Below, piece after piece: positions 44,501 through 52,774 of a stretch of 64,000 nucleotides of DNA. The position numbers and the translations under genes were made by a program. The stretch comes from an uncultured Kordia sp. (lineage in GTDB: Bacteria > Bacteroidota > Bacteroidia > Flavobacteriales > Flavobacteriaceae), in assembly GCF_947496985.1 (NCBI RefSeq), contig NZ_CANMEZ010000001.1, forward strand, positions 930,001 to 994,000, in the 5' to 3' direction. Each line of letters starts with the position of its first letter. Position 1 is the first letter of the stretch. The notes under the pieces were generated by a model, which saw only the letters and a list, made by a program, of their open reading frames with translations, was not told where the DNA came from and ran no database searches.

Positions 44501-47500
44501 GAACTAAACACAAGTTCTACAATTACAGATGTAACTGGAATTAACTTTGGAATCAACCAAGTACAAGTTATTGACTATAACATTTCAGGAAATGTATATG
44601 ACGATAACGACGAAAGTGGAGCACAAGATGTTGGAGAAGATAACTTAGAAGCTATCACAGTAACATTATATGCTGATGCAAATGCAAACGGAATTGTTGA
44701 TGCTGGAGATACGGTAATTACTAGTGCTATATCTGCAATAGACGGAACATATAGTTTCTCAAATGTAACAGTTCAAAATACAGTAGTTGCAGTAACAGTA
44801 CCAACAAACACTGGAGACTTTACATACACATTAACAACTGCTGGAGAATTAAATACAAGCTCTACAATTACAGATGTAACAGGAATTAACTTTGGAATTA
44901 ACGAAGTACAAATTATTGATTACACTATTTCAGGAACTGTATTTGATGATAATAACGAAAATGGAGTACAAGATGCTGGAGACGGTGTTTTAGACGGAAT
45001 TAACGTTACATTATATGCAGATAACAATGCTGACGGTGTATTAGATGTTGCTGATACTACATTAACATCAACTACAACTGCAGTAGACGGAACATATAGC
45101 TTTACAAACATTACAACAGCGAATGTACTTGCAGTAGTTACTACTCCGGGAAATACAACTACATTTACATATGTATTAACAACATCTAATACACAAGCGG
45201 CTGCTTCAACAACTGCAGACGTAACTGGATTAGATTTTGGAATCAATGAAGTAAAAGTAATCAACTATGATATCTCAGGAACTGTATTTGATGATAACGA
45301 TGGAGATGGTATCAAAGGAGTTGGAGAAGGTTCTGTAGGACCTGTAACAGTAACATTATATGCTGATAACAATAATAACGGAATTGTTGATGCTGGAGAT
45401 ACTGTAATCGAAACAACAGTAACGAACTCAATGAGTGGTAACTACAACTTTATAAATGTAGTAGTGGAAAACACAATAGTATCAGTAACTGTACCAACAG
45501 ATACAGCAGCATTTACATATACACTTACAACTCCAGGGTCACAAGACACTACTTCAGTTCTTACTGATGTAACAGGAGTTGATTTTGGAATCGATAGAGT
45601 TCAAGTTATTAACTATAACATTTCAGGAACTGTATTTGATGATGATAACGAAAATGGAACATTAGATTCAGCTGAAAACTTCTTAAGAGGTGTAACAGTA
45701 ACATTATATGCTGATACTGACAACAACGGAAGAGTTGGGTCAGTTGATACAGTAATTGCTACAACTTCTTCTGCAAGTGACGGAACATACGGTTTCGCTG
45801 CGGTAACAGAGCCTAACACGTTAGTAGCTGTAACAGTACCAACAGATAATACATCATTCACATATGTATTAACTTCAGCAGCTACAGTAGTAACAGATTC
45901 TACAATTGCTGATGTAACAGATGTTAACTTTGGAATCAACCGTAACATAGCTGTTAACTACAATATTGACGGATTTGTTTGGGATGATGATAACGAGGAT
46001 GGAGCTCCAGATACAACTGTAGAAGGTTTCTTAGAAAACGTAACAGTAACATTATATGCTGATAACGATAACAATGGAAGAGTTGGATCGGCAGATACAG
46101 TAATTAGTTCAACTACAACTGCTGTAGACGGAACTTATAGTTTCGTAAACGTAACGGAAGCTGCTACCTTAGTTCAAGTTCAAGTACCTGGTAACACAAC
46201 GGATTATGTATACACATTAACTACAGGAAGACAATTTGTTACTAACTCTGTAAATACAGATGTAACAGGAATCAACTTCGGAATCAACCAACAAGCTGCA
46301 ACATACTCAATCGCAGGAGTTGTATTTGATGATGATAATGAAAATGGACTTAGAGATTCAGAAGGTGGTCTTTCTAACATACCAGTTAGATTATACGAAG
46401 ATTTAAACCAAAATGGAAGAATCGATAGAGGTGAGCCTTTATTATTAGAAACTGTAACTGATAGAAATGGTAACTACCAATTCGTAGGTTTAACAGATAT
46501 ATTTGTTGTAATACAAGCAGCTGTACCAGCAAGAACTCCTACATTCCAGTACACACCAACAACACCAGTAAGTGTAGGTTTAAGTTCAGGAATATCAACA
46601 ACTGTTAACTTCGGAATTAACAGAGAATTAATAGTTCTTTATAACATTAGCGGACTTGTTTGGGATGATGACAATGCTGACCAAGTAAAAGATCCTGCAG
46701 AATTAGTATTAAGTAACATTAACGTAACACTTTACGAGGATACAAATGCAAACGGAATTGTTGATGCTGGAGAAAATGCTATCGTAACAGTACCAACATC
46801 TTCTACAGGAACGTACACGTTCACTGGAGTAAATGTATCAAGTGTAGTTGTTGAGCCAGTATTACCATCTAATGGGACATATACTACACCAGGAACAATA
46901 GCAATTACAAGTGTAAACAATGATATTACAAATGCTAACTTCGGAATCGATATCACAGCAAACTTATTCCAAGTAACAGGAGTTATATTTGATGATGATA
47001 ACAGAAACGGAGTTGCTGATCCAGGTGAAGGTTCTATTAACGGATTAACTATCGAAATCTATGTTGATACTGACGGTTCAGGAACATTTGATTCTAACTT
47101 AGATGCATTAGTTGCCTTTACACAATCGTCTAACGGAATATTCGATTTTGCAAACCCTAACTATGTTGTAAATGATGTGCCAGATGAGCAAGTATTTATT
47201 AGAGTTGTAATTCCTGCTGGAAATCCACCTTTATTAACTTATACGCCAACATTCGATCCAGATTCAGGAACTGTTAACCCTGATGGTATATTCCCAACAA
47301 TTATGACGGGTAATATTTCAGGAGTAAACTTCGGAATTGACGTAATTGACTTTATCGGAACACCAAGAAATGCATCAATGGATACAGGATTAATCACTAA
47401 TGATGAAAATGTATTAAACACAACTGCTGAGCCAGTAGATGTATCTTCAAGATTAAGACTATATCCAAACCCAACTGTAAGAGAAATCAGAATCAATTCT

Positions 47501-47686
47501 GAAGAGTTCTTAGGAGATGTTACTGTTGAAATATACAATGACAGAGGATATAAAGTAATGACTACAACAGCTAGTTCTTTCGGAGGAGAGTTGAAAGTAG
47601 ACGTACAGAGATTACGACCAGGAATGTATTATGCAAAATTCGGGTCTAGAAATAAAGTTGCAAATAAGAAGTTTGTAAAAAGATAA
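41513..47686 (+). CDS. giant secreted SdrD-B repeat protein with T9SS sorting domain
   Basis: This 2057-residue secreted protein starts with a signal peptide (MKTKITLLVLTALLGLTNVFA). The N-terminal region (about 24-445) has beta-propeller-like strands and an acidic Asn/Asp/Ser-rich stretch. From residue 448 there are 13 tandem SdrD-B-like units of about 109-116 residues. Each opens with Y(N)ISGTVFDDDNENG and ends with GxNFGIN. Asp-rich DDDNxNG and LYADxNxNGxxDxGD motifs suggest calcium binding. The C-terminus (1980-2057) is a type A T9SS sorting domain with LYPNP, ending KKFVKR. It probably reaches the cell surface as a stalk-like adhesin. Confidence 0.92.
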   Translation: MKTKITLLVLTALLGLTNVFANSMPTSENVVENEIMTTGDNSIIISAGKRIYTLDMNTYQATLLATSPYVNEINSIASDNRTGWVFYVSNHISSYNWTIYGYNVYTNTHKNFGSVRHFFTQTGHAYSSRGLASGGATFYNGKLYFAMEYPVRCYYHRDGGRGNATNANPKDELINNPRSLGTVTFGTITNSPVTVTRGIGTEADETQDNGGRSGNGEAPADFVVLDTDEANIINDNVSDYIPEEELPSEDGSTNDDGLQQRGYSAESYSYNYYNSSYNNNMYLLEISFNGLSDASGQTAAVSNGTPVYDNWWYSSFLYKGELGDIVVDDNGQLYAATSYQVQAYNFNSNRYDWANNEDIYAQMAKDKNSALQLLKNKKVYSSYYYHGCPQNSYTVKSYVQSYTAPSSLRTYNNIQLGSLNEISGLNSSDVGQITDASDYIRLTPPVSYKIKGTVFDDNDEDGNFDSSTDGRLENVVVTLYADNNADGLLDSGDTVINTRNTNANGWYSFNNVQTANTIVAVTRPSDSNTITYTATTPEVVAVTGSTNDVRVDFGINKELILVNYDIFGTVYDDNNENASLENGEAGLDNVTLTLYADNNADGILDSGDSVITTTVSGTDGSYSFIHVCIQNTIVAVTVPTNNGNFTYTLTTAGTQAIDSINTNVNDVDFGINQEQVINYNISGTVFDDDNANGVNDTETGLDAVTVTLYADVNNDGALDAGDTVISSTNTAAGAYSFANITVENTIVAVTVPGDTSDFTYTLTTAGTLAASSTTADVNGLDFGINQVQVIDYNISGTVFDDDNGNGVNDTEAGLDAVTVTLYADVNNDGALDAGDTVITSTNTGVNGAYNFVNITVENTVVAVTVPTNTANFTYALTTAGTLAASSTTADVNGLDFGINQVQVIDYNISGNVYDDNDESGAQDVGEDNLEAITVTLYADNNNNGIVDAGDTVIATDTSAAVDGTYNFSNVTVQNTVVAVTVPGNTPDFTYTLTTAGELNTSSTITDVTGINFGINQVQVIDYNISGNVYDDNDESGAQDVGEDNLEAITVTLYADANANGIVDAGDTVITSAISAIDGTYSFSNVTVQNTVVAVTVPTNTGDFTYTLTTAGELNTSSTITDVTGINFGINEVQIIDYTISGTVFDDNNENGVQDAGDGVLDGINVTLYADNNADGVLDVADTTLTSTTTAVDGTYSFTNITTANVLAVVTTPGNTTTFTYVLTTSNTQAAASTTADVTGLDFGINEVKVINYDISGTVFDDNDGDGIKGVGEGSVGPVTVTLYADNNNNGIVDAGDTVIETTVTNSMSGNYNFINVVVENTIVSVTVPTDTAAFTYTLTTPGSQDTTSVLTDVTGVDFGIDRVQVINYNISGTVFDDDNENGTLDSAENFLRGVTVTLYADTDNNGRVGSVDTVIATTSSASDGTYGFAAVTEPNTLVAVTVPTDNTSFTYVLTSAATVVTDSTIADVTDVNFGINRNIAVNYNIDGFVWDDDNEDGAPDTTVEGFLENVTVTLYADNDNNGRVGSADTVISSTTTAVDGTYSFVNVTEAATLVQVQVPGNTTDYVYTLTTGRQFVTNSVNTDVTGINFGINQQAATYSIAGVVFDDDNENGLRDSEGGLSNIPVRLYEDLNQNGRIDRGEPLLLETVTDRNGNYQFVGLTDIFVVIQAAVPARTPTFQYTPTTPVSVGLSSGISTTVNFGINRELIVLYNISGLVWDDDNADQVKDPAELVLSNINVTLYEDTNANGIVDAGENAIVTVPTSSTGTYTFTGVNVSSVVVEPVLPSNGTYTTPGTIAITSVNNDITNANFGIDITANLFQVTGVIFDDDNRNGVADPGEGSINGLTIEIYVDTDGSGTFDSNLDALVAFTQSSNGIFDFANPNYVVNDVPDEQVFIRVVIPAGNPPLLTYTPTFDPDSGTVNPDGIFPTIMTGNISGVNFGIDVIDFIGTPRNASMDTGLITNDENVLNTTAEPVDVSSRLRLYPNPTVREIRINSEEFLGDVTVEIYNDRGYKVMTTTASSFGGELKVDVQRLRPGMYYAKFGSRNKVANKKFVKR
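42854..47341 (+). repeat. array of 13 tandem SdrD-B-like coding repeats
   Basis: Units begin at 42854, 43202, 43547, 43886, 44228, 44576, 44921, 45266, 45614, 45959, 46304, 46640 and 46967, with lengths from 327 to 348 bp, all multiples of three. Units 3 and 4, and units 5 and 6, are nearly identical at the DNA level over long stretches, whereas the outer units (1, 12, 13) have diverged. This suggests recent duplication in the middle of the array and potential for copy-number change. Confidence 0.9.
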
Positions 47687-47712
47687 TTAATTGCAATCCC
47701 CAACCTCAAAGA

Positions 47713-47739
47713 AAAGCCGCTGTAAAGCGGCTTTTTTTA
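47713..47739 (+). terminator. strong intrinsic terminator
   Basis: AAAGCCGCT-GTAA-AGCGGCTTT is a perfect 9 bp stem with a 4 nt loop, followed by a T-run. It begins 27 bp after the stop of the giant repeat protein and ends its transcript. The hairpin is unusually GC-rich for this region. Confidence 0.9.
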
Positions 47740-47892
47740 TGAGTAAAACTCAATTTTAAGGAGTCTGTAAAATGCGCTTAATATCGTAAGTTGAAGGAAT
47801 GATGTAAAAAGAGAATTCTTTAATCAAATAGAACTTCAAAGCATCTCAAAAGACGCCTGTTCTTATTTCCTATACTAAATGAAATATTAGCG

Positions 47893-47900
47893 TATATTTG
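47893..47900 (+). promoter_or_regulatory. -7 promoter element of the DUF4254/GT9 operon
   Basis: TATATTTG matches TAnnTTTG exactly and lies 18 bp before ATG 47919. A TTG -33 element is not visible at the standard spacing. The element overlaps the alternative TTG start at 47898, which argues that translation begins at the ATG. Confidence 0.55.
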
Positions 47901-47918
47901 CATCAAAATACAAGAATT

Positions 47919-48524
47919 ATGTTTAGTGATCTGGCAAATAAAATATTCCAAGAAAGCATTGAAAAATATCACGTTATCGATACTGTTGATCAATCGTTTG
48001 AAAATCCATATGCAAAAGATAAGGTAGAACATCTATTATATAGAAAAAACTGGATTGATACGGTTCAATGGCATTATGAAGACATAATTAGAGATCCAAA
48101 TATTGATCCTGTTGCAGCACTAAAACTAAAGCGTGACATTGATGCTTCCAACCAAGATAGAACTGATACTGTAGAATATATTGATAGCTACTTTCTTCAA
48201 AAATATAATAATGTAAGTGTAAAAGAAAACGCTACAATCAACTCTGAGAGTCCAGCTTGGGCACTTGATCGTTTGTCAATTCTTGCTTTAAAAATATATC
48301 ATATGCAGGAAGAAGCAGAACGTACAGATGCTTCTGATGCACACAGAACTAAATGTCAAGACAAGTTAAATATCTTACTAGAACAACGCGTGGATCTTTC
48401 TACAGCAATAAATCAATTGATTTCAGATATCGAAAACGGTGATAAATACATGAAAGTCTATAAGCAGATGAAAATGTACAACGACGACGATTTAAATCCA
48501 GTATTATATAACAAAAACAAATAA
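47919..48524 (+). CDS. DUF4254 protein
   Basis: This 201-residue, mostly alpha-helical soluble protein has the family signature near residues 113-130: SESPAWALDRLSILALKIYH (the usual form is ETPGxxxDRLSIL). Other helices carry the conserved WHYED and KRxIDxSNQxRxDxVExID patterns. Function is unknown, but in Bacteroidota it typically stands beside a GT9 gene, as here, so a role in LPS core or surface glycan assembly is inferred. The ATG at 47919 is chosen over an in-frame TTG at 47898 that lies inside the promoter. Confidence 0.88.
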   Translation: MFSDLANKIFQESIEKYHVIDTVDQSFENPYAKDKVEHLLYRKNWIDTVQWHYEDIIRDPNIDPVAALKLKRDIDASNQDRTDTVEYIDSYFLQKYNNVSVKENATINSESPAWALDRLSILALKIYHMQEEAERTDASDAHRTKCQDKLNILLEQRVDLSTAINQLISDIENGDKYMKVYKQMKMYNDDDLNPVLYNKNK

Positions 48525-48552
48525 TATACGTCTCAAAGAAGCAAAGCATCTC

Positions 48553-49596
48553 ATGATGACTGAACAATCTTCGAAACACATTCTAGTCATACGTCTCTCT
48601 GCAATGGGAGACGTTGCTATGACTGTACCAGTTATCAAAGCTATGATTCGTAGCTATCCAGCGGTAAAAATAACCGTTGTGTCAAGAGCATTTCTAAAAC
48701 CTATATTTGAAAACATTCCAAACGTATCTTTTTACACAGCAGATGTAAAAGGAAAACACAAAGGTATTTTAGGTCTTTACAAACTATACAAAGAATTAAA
48801 AGCATTGCGAATAGATGTTGTCGCGGATCTTCACAATGTATTGCGATCAAAAATTTTAGGAATCTATTTTAAAATTGGTGGCTATAAAGTCAGTAAAATA
48901 GATAAAGGAAGAGCTGGCAAAAAAGCATTAACACGTACAAAAGACAAAGTATTCAAGCAGCTCAAGACGACACATGAACGTTATGCTGATGTTTTTAAAG
49001 AAATTGGATATGATGTTCTACTTGTCAAAGAAGATGTATTAGCGCAGCGCGAATTAACTCAGAAAATAACAATATTCACAGGTCAAGATCAAAAAAAATG
49101 GATTGGTATTGCACCTTTTGCAGCCTTTGCAGGGAAAACCTATCCTTTTGAGCTAATAGAAAAAGTGATTGCTAAACTAAGTGAAACCAATCAATATAAA
49201 ATTATTCTATTTGGTGGACCAGCAGACAAGAAGCAATTAGCTACATTAGAAAACAAATATGAGCAAGTAATCAATTGTGCTGGTTTATTTTCTTTCAAGG
49301 AAGAACTAGCGCTTATTTCAAACTTAGATTTAATGCTTTCTATGGATTCCGGAAATGCACATTTAGCAGCTATGTTTGGGCGCAAAGTAATTACTATCTG
49401 GGGAATAACGCATCCATACGCAGGATTCTATCCATACGGACAACCAATAGAAAATGCTCTTCTAGCTGACAAAGAAAAATATCCACTATTACCAACATCT
49501 ATCTATGGAAATAAATTTCCAGAAGGCTATGAAAACGTAATGCAAACAATTACACCAATAGCAGTTTTTGATAAAATAGTAAAGGTGATAGAATAA
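48553..49596 (+). CDS. glycosyltransferase family 9 (heptosyltransferase-like)
   Basis: This 347-residue GT-B enzyme starts its core with HILVIRLSAMGDVAMTVP (the RLSxxGDV motif of LPS heptosyltransferases), followed by VADLHNVLRS. In the C-terminal domain are ILFGGPADK and LDLMLSMDSGNAHLAAMFGR (about 256-275) for nucleotide-sugar binding. It probably extends the LPS core. It lies 28 bp after the DUF4254 gene, giving a standard two-gene unit. A second ATG at 48556 is an equivalent start. The unit ends at the hairpin at 49626-49656. Confidence 0.9.
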   Translation: MMTEQSSKHILVIRLSAMGDVAMTVPVIKAMIRSYPAVKITVVSRAFLKPIFENIPNVSFYTADVKGKHKGILGLYKLYKELKALRIDVVADLHNVLRSKILGIYFKIGGYKVSKIDKGRAGKKALTRTKDKVFKQLKTTHERYADVFKEIGYDVLLVKEDVLAQRELTQKITIFTGQDQKKWIGIAPFAAFAGKTYPFELIEKVIAKLSETNQYKIILFGGPADKKQLATLENKYEQVINCAGLFSFKEELALISNLDLMLSMDSGNAHLAAMFGRKVITIWGITHPYAGFYPYGQPIENALLADKEKYPLLPTSIYGNKFPEGYENVMQTITPIAVFDKIVKVIE

Positions 49597-49625
49597 GTTA
49601 TAAGATGGAAACCACTCAAAAAAAC

Positions 49626-49660
49626 AAACCCCGAAAAACAATGTTATTCGGGGTTTTTAT
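49626..49660. terminator. terminator between convergent genes
   Basis: AAACCCCGAA pairs perfectly with TTCGGGGTTT (10 bp stem, 11 nt loop), followed by TT and AT-rich sequence on the plus strand. It sits between the GT9 gene (+) and the ferredoxin reductase gene (-). The minus side has a weaker T-tract (GGTTTGTTTT), so it may serve both. Confidence 0.8.
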
Positions 49661-49683
49661 ATATCTTTTAAAACCTATTTAAA

Positions 49684-50724
49684 TTAAATATCGTCAAAAT
49701 CAACAGCAATTGTTGTCGTTGTTGGATGTGCCTGACATGCTAACACCATTCCTTCTTCCAACTCGCTATCCGTTAAAATCTGATTCTTTTCCATAATAGC
49801 TTTTCCTTCGGTAACTTTGCAAATACAACTACTACAAATTCCACCTTGGCACGAGTACGGTGCGTCAATTTTTTGCTTTAAAGCAGCATCTAAAATTGTT
49901 TCGCTGGCGTCCATTTCAAATGTAAAATCTTCATCATCAACCGTAATAGAAATTGTTGATTTTCCTGTAACAGCTTCTGCATCTTCGTTTGTTTCTGAAG
50001 AAGCGGTAAACAATTCAAAGTGAATTGAGTCTTCTATAGCGCCATTATTTTTTAACGTATCACAAACAGTATTAATCATCGCTTCTGGTCCGCAAATATA
50101 ATGCTGACTAAAATCAACTTCCTCCATTTGATTCTTCACAACATAATTCACTGCTGCAGTATCAATTCGTCCAGACAATGCGTTTTCTTCACGTGATTGA
50201 CTGTAGGCAAACTTCAAATAAAAATTAGGGTACTTTGCTGCCAACGCAACCAATTCATCATGGAAAATAGTTTCTTCTACAGACTTATTACCGTATAAAA
50301 GCGCTACCGTATTTCCATAATCCAATGCAGTTTTTAAAATGCTCATAATTGGTGTAATTCCGCTTCCGGCTGCAAACAATGCAACAGCTCCTTTATGAGA
50401 AGAAGGTGTGTAAACAAACTTTCCTTCTGGCGGATGCACTTCTAAAACGGTTCCTGCTGTCAACTCTTTATTGGCGTAAGTTGAAAATGTTCCGTCGGTT
50501 ACTTCCTTAATAGCAACTTTTACAACATTCTCTTTTGGAGTAGAACATAAAGAATAAGCTCTCCTGACTTCTTCTCCATTTATAGTTTTCTTAATCGTAA
50601 TATACTGTCCTGACTTAAATGAAAATTCAGGTTCCAATGCTGTAGGGATAGCAAACTCTACGCTTACTGCGCTTGGTGTCTCTCTATGAATATGACGTAC
50701 TTCTAACTGACGAAAATCTGACAT
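49684..50724 (-). CDS. 2Fe-2S ferredoxin-NADP reductase (PaaE-like)
   Basis: This 346-residue flavo-iron-sulfur oxidoreductase has three domains. The FAD-binding barrel has RRAYSLCSTP, the NADP domain has AAGSGITPIMSIL, and the C-terminal plant-type ferredoxin has CQGGICSSCICKV plus a later Cys (LACQAHP), giving the four cluster ligands. It resembles PaaE, the reductase of the phenylacetyl-CoA epoxidase, but no paa genes are nearby, so its partner is unknown. The ATG at 50724 is chosen over a TTG at 50775 because a -7 element (TATTTTTG, minus strand) covers the latter. Confidence 0.9.
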   Translation of the reverse strand: MSDFRQLEVRHIHRETPSAVSVEFAIPTALEPEFSFKSGQYITIKKTINGEEVRRAYSLCSTPKENVVKVAIKEVTDGTFSTYANKELTAGTVLEVHPPEGKFVYTPSSHKGAVALFAAGSGITPIMSILKTALDYGNTVALLYGNKSVEETIFHDELVALAAKYPNFYLKFAYSQSREENALSGRIDTAAVNYVVKNQMEEVDFSQHYICGPEAMINTVCDTLKNNGAIEDSIHFELFTASSETNEDAEAVTGKSTISITVDDEDFTFEMDASETILDAALKQKIDAPYSCQGGICSSCICKVTEGKAIMEKNQILTDSELEEGMVLACQAHPTTTTIAVDFDDI

Positions 50725-50772
50725 TATGTAATCTATTTTGATAAAAATGATCGCAAATTGCGAATAATTGTG

Positions 50773-50780
50773 CAAAAATA
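50773..50780 (-). promoter_or_regulatory. -7 promoter element of the ferredoxin reductase gene
   Basis: Read on the minus strand the bases are TATTTTTG, an exact TAnnTTTG match, 48 bp upstream of ATG 50724. No well-spaced -33 TTG is visible. Confidence 0.5.
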
Positions 50781-50833
50781 AACAAACAAATAAGGCTTTT
50801 AAAGGGATTTTATAACAAATTATACCTAAAAAA

Positions 50834-50845
50834 CTTATGCATAAG
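50834..50845. promoter_or_regulatory. 12 bp perfect palindrome, candidate PadR operator
   Basis: CTTATGCATAAG is a perfect palindrome. It ends 12 bp before the -7 element of the padR-like gene, so it covers the -33 region of that promoter. It also lies in the shared divergent region with the ferredoxin reductase gene. A dimeric PadR protein binding here would repress its own operon. Binding by PadR is inference. Confidence 0.5.
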
Positions 50846-50857
50846 AAAATTATGTAT

Positions 50858-50865
50858 TATATTTG
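50858..50865 (+). promoter_or_regulatory. -7 promoter element of the padR operon
   Basis: TATATTTG matches TAnnTTTG exactly and lies 16 bp before ATG 50882. The position expected for the -33 element is occupied by the palindrome at 50834-50845. Confidence 0.6.
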
Positions 50866-50881
50866 AACAACAAATTACGCC

Positions 50882-51220
50882 ATGGGAAACTCAAAATTAT
50901 ACAAAGGAAGCCTACATACCATCATTTTAAAACTCTTGGAAGAGAACGGAAAAATGTATGGATATGAAATCACACAAAAAGTAAAAGAAATTACTAATGG
51001 AGAGCTAAATATTACAGAAGGCGCTTTATATCCTGCTTTGCACAAACTTGAAGCGGAAGATTTGTTAGATGTTGAAGTTGCCAAAGTGGACAATCGCTTG
51101 CGTAAATATTACAAGCTTACAGAAAAAGGAAGCAAAGAAACAGTAAACAAACTGAAAGAACTAGAAAATTACATTCGCAATATGCAAGTATTGGTAAATC
51201 CGAATTGGAGTATAGAATAA
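50882..51220 (+). CDS. PadR-family transcriptional regulator
   Basis: The 112-residue winged-helix DNA-binding protein has the PadR pattern: LHTIILKLLEENGKMYGYEITQKVKE (about 8-33), EGALYPALHKLEAEDLL (recognition helix, about 43-60) and RKYYKLTEKG in the wing (about 74-83). It belongs to the short PadR group that usually represses adjacent transporter genes. It is first in an apparent operon with four membrane sensor-like proteins and an ABC transporter. A perfect palindrome in its promoter is a likely autoregulatory site. Confidence 0.93.
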   Translation: MGNSKLYKGSLHTIILKLLEENGKMYGYEITQKVKEITNGELNITEGALYPALHKLEAEDLLDVEVAKVDNRLRKYYKLTEKGSKETVNKLKELENYIRNMQVLVNPNWSIE

Positions 51221-51274
51221 AGTATTGTTTCTTAAATCTAAAAAAGCAGATTAATAAACAATAGAGTGAACACT

Positions 51275-52006
51275 ATGAAACTTACAACAGCACAAATACA
51301 AACTATTGACGAATATTTACAACGAAGTGGTGTAACATATTGGGATGTTCGTGTGGAACTTTTAGATCATTTTATAGAAGCTGTTGAAGCTAAACTGACA
51401 ACAACAACACTTTCTTTTGATGAAGCACTCATGGAAGTAACCATTGCTTTTGGAAACGACATTCAAGAACGCCACCTAATAAATAGTGATAGAACAGAAG
51501 TGATTTTCTCTGGAATATTCTCAAACAATAAAGGCTTTAAAGAAGTAGAAGAAGAAAAACGCAAACAAAACCGAAAACAATACCTAAAGTTGTTGGTGAA
51601 ACAAGTCAAAGAAAACTTTACTCGGTTACAATTCTATGCAGACTATATATGCTTTGCACTTATGGTGTACATTACGTTTCAATACTATACAAAATTGGGT
51701 TTTGTAGCAGTTGGAATATGGCTTACAGTAGATATTTTTAGAACACTCATGGTTGTTGGGAAATACCAAAAATTTACAAGAGATTCACTTCGAGGAGAAA
51801 TGAGTTCAAAAGTAATATCTGTGTTTTTAGGTATTACCATCAATATGTTCGGATTTATCTTCGCAGCTCGTGGATTGGAAGCTAAACAACTATTTTGGGT
51901 AATGTTATCTATAATATTGTTTTACCCTGTAATAAAAGCTAGCTTGTCAATTCACAAAAAAATATTCAATGAATATAAAAAATACAAAGAAATTGTTTCA
52001 GTATAA
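51275..52006 (+). CDS. HAAS-like helical domain plus membrane protein, paralogue 1 of 4
   Basis: The 243-residue protein has a cytosolic N-terminal helical domain (about 1-65) with the pattern QIxxIDEYLxxSGVxYWDVRxELLDH, then SFDEALxxxxxxFGNDI. This is close to the HAAS/permease-prefix arrangement (ELxDH ... G/SxxEAxxxAxxxFGxP) known to accompany PadR regulators. A charged linker rich in Lys/Arg follows, then four to five membrane helices (about 118-230). The ATG at 51275 aligns with its paralogues; a GTG at 51266 does not. I infer a membrane sensor that may interact with PadR. No enzyme motif is seen. Confidence 0.75.
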   Translation: MKLTTAQIQTIDEYLQRSGVTYWDVRVELLDHFIEAVEAKLTTTTLSFDEALMEVTIAFGNDIQERHLINSDRTEVIFSGIFSNNKGFKEVEEEKRKQNRKQYLKLLVKQVKENFTRLQFYADYICFALMVYITFQYYTKLGFVAVGIWLTVDIFRTLMVVGKYQKFTRDSLRGEMSSKVISVFLGITINMFGFIFAARGLEAKQLFWVMLSIILFYPVIKASLSIHKKIFNEYKKYKEIVSV

Positions 52007-52021
52007 TACGTAGCAAAACTT

Positions 52022-52747
52022 ATGAAATTAACTCAAGAAGAAATACGATACATTGATGAATATTTGCAGCAAAGTGGTGTGCAATTTTGGGATGTACGTT
52101 TGGAAATATTAGATCATGTTGCAACAGGCGTAGAAGAAAAAATGACGCATGAGTCTATGAGTTTTGAAGAAGCGTTAGAAGCAATAACCATTTCTTTTGG
52201 GAATGAAATCAGACAAGGATACATTTTAAACAAAAACAATGCAAAATGGATTCCTGCCGGAACATTCTCTGATGGAGAAGGATTTAAAAAATTACAACGC
52301 GAAAAGCAAAAACAAATAGGTAAAAAACATACAAAAGCATACTTTAGACAATTGGGAAACCTATTGGTTTCACTCAAGTTCTACATAGAACTTACATTGC
52401 TAATTTTACTCATGATTGTGTTTTCTGAATATTCTGAAAAATGGGCGTTAGGTGTAGGATTTATCTATTTATTCTATCCATTTCTAATCATTATATACAA
52501 GTTTATCAAAGGAGTAATTCCTAAAAAATCATTACATATCAATATGTCTATGATGGGACTAATTGGATGGATTCACTTATTAAGCTTTTTTCCAAATGTA
52601 TATGAAATGATATATGATGAAAAAGTAAGCTTTCAGCTATTTGCTGGATTCTTAATTTTGATGTTTCCTTTAATAAAAGCAGGATTTATGCGATACGATA
52701 AAGTATGTGAAGAATATAAAGAATACTATGATTTAGTAACTAACTAA
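52022..52747 (+). CDS. HAAS-like helical domain plus membrane protein, paralogue 2 of 4
   Basis: This 241-residue protein is clearly homologous to its upstream neighbour over the full length. It shows IRYIDEYLQQSGVQFWDVRLEILDH, then SFEEALEAITISFGNEI, the basic linker EGFKKLQREKQKQIGK, and four membrane helices (about 118-225). The two genes are 15 bp apart. The conserved N-terminus against drifting membrane helices suggests the soluble domain is the functional contact. Function is not known; a signalling or anti-regulator role with PadR is inference. Confidence 0.75.
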   Translation: MKLTQEEIRYIDEYLQQSGVQFWDVRLEILDHVATGVEEKMTHESMSFEEALEAITISFGNEIRQGYILNKNNAKWIPAGTFSDGEGFKKLQREKQKQIGKKHTKAYFRQLGNLLVSLKFYIELTLLILLMIVFSEYSEKWALGVGFIYLFYPFLIIIYKFIKGVIPKKSLHINMSMMGLIGWIHLLSFFPNVYEMIYDEKVSFQLFAGFLILMFPLIKAGFMRYDKVCEEYKEYYDLVTN

Positions 52748-52774
52748 GTCATGCCATAGAATTGTAAAAGAAAA

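Noticed and set aside
43546-45948. A series of long minus-strand reading frames (about 106-114 residues) under the SdrD-B repeats
   Set aside because: They recur with the same phase in each repeat and arise because the repeat DNA has few stop triplets on the other strand. They have no promoters or family resemblance and mirror the plus-strand coding repeat.
42854-47341. Repeat array considered as a CRISPR array or satellite
   Set aside because: Units are about 340 bp, in frame, and encode recognisable SdrD-B-like domains; there are no short palindromic repeats with unique spacers.
47898-47918. TTG start for the DUF4254 protein
   Set aside because: It overlaps an exact TAnnTTTG promoter element, so it would lie upstream of or at the transcription start.
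50725-50775. TTG start extending the ferredoxin reductase by 17 residues
   Set aside because: The codon lies in the -7 promoter element on the minus strand, and the extra residues lack family similarity.
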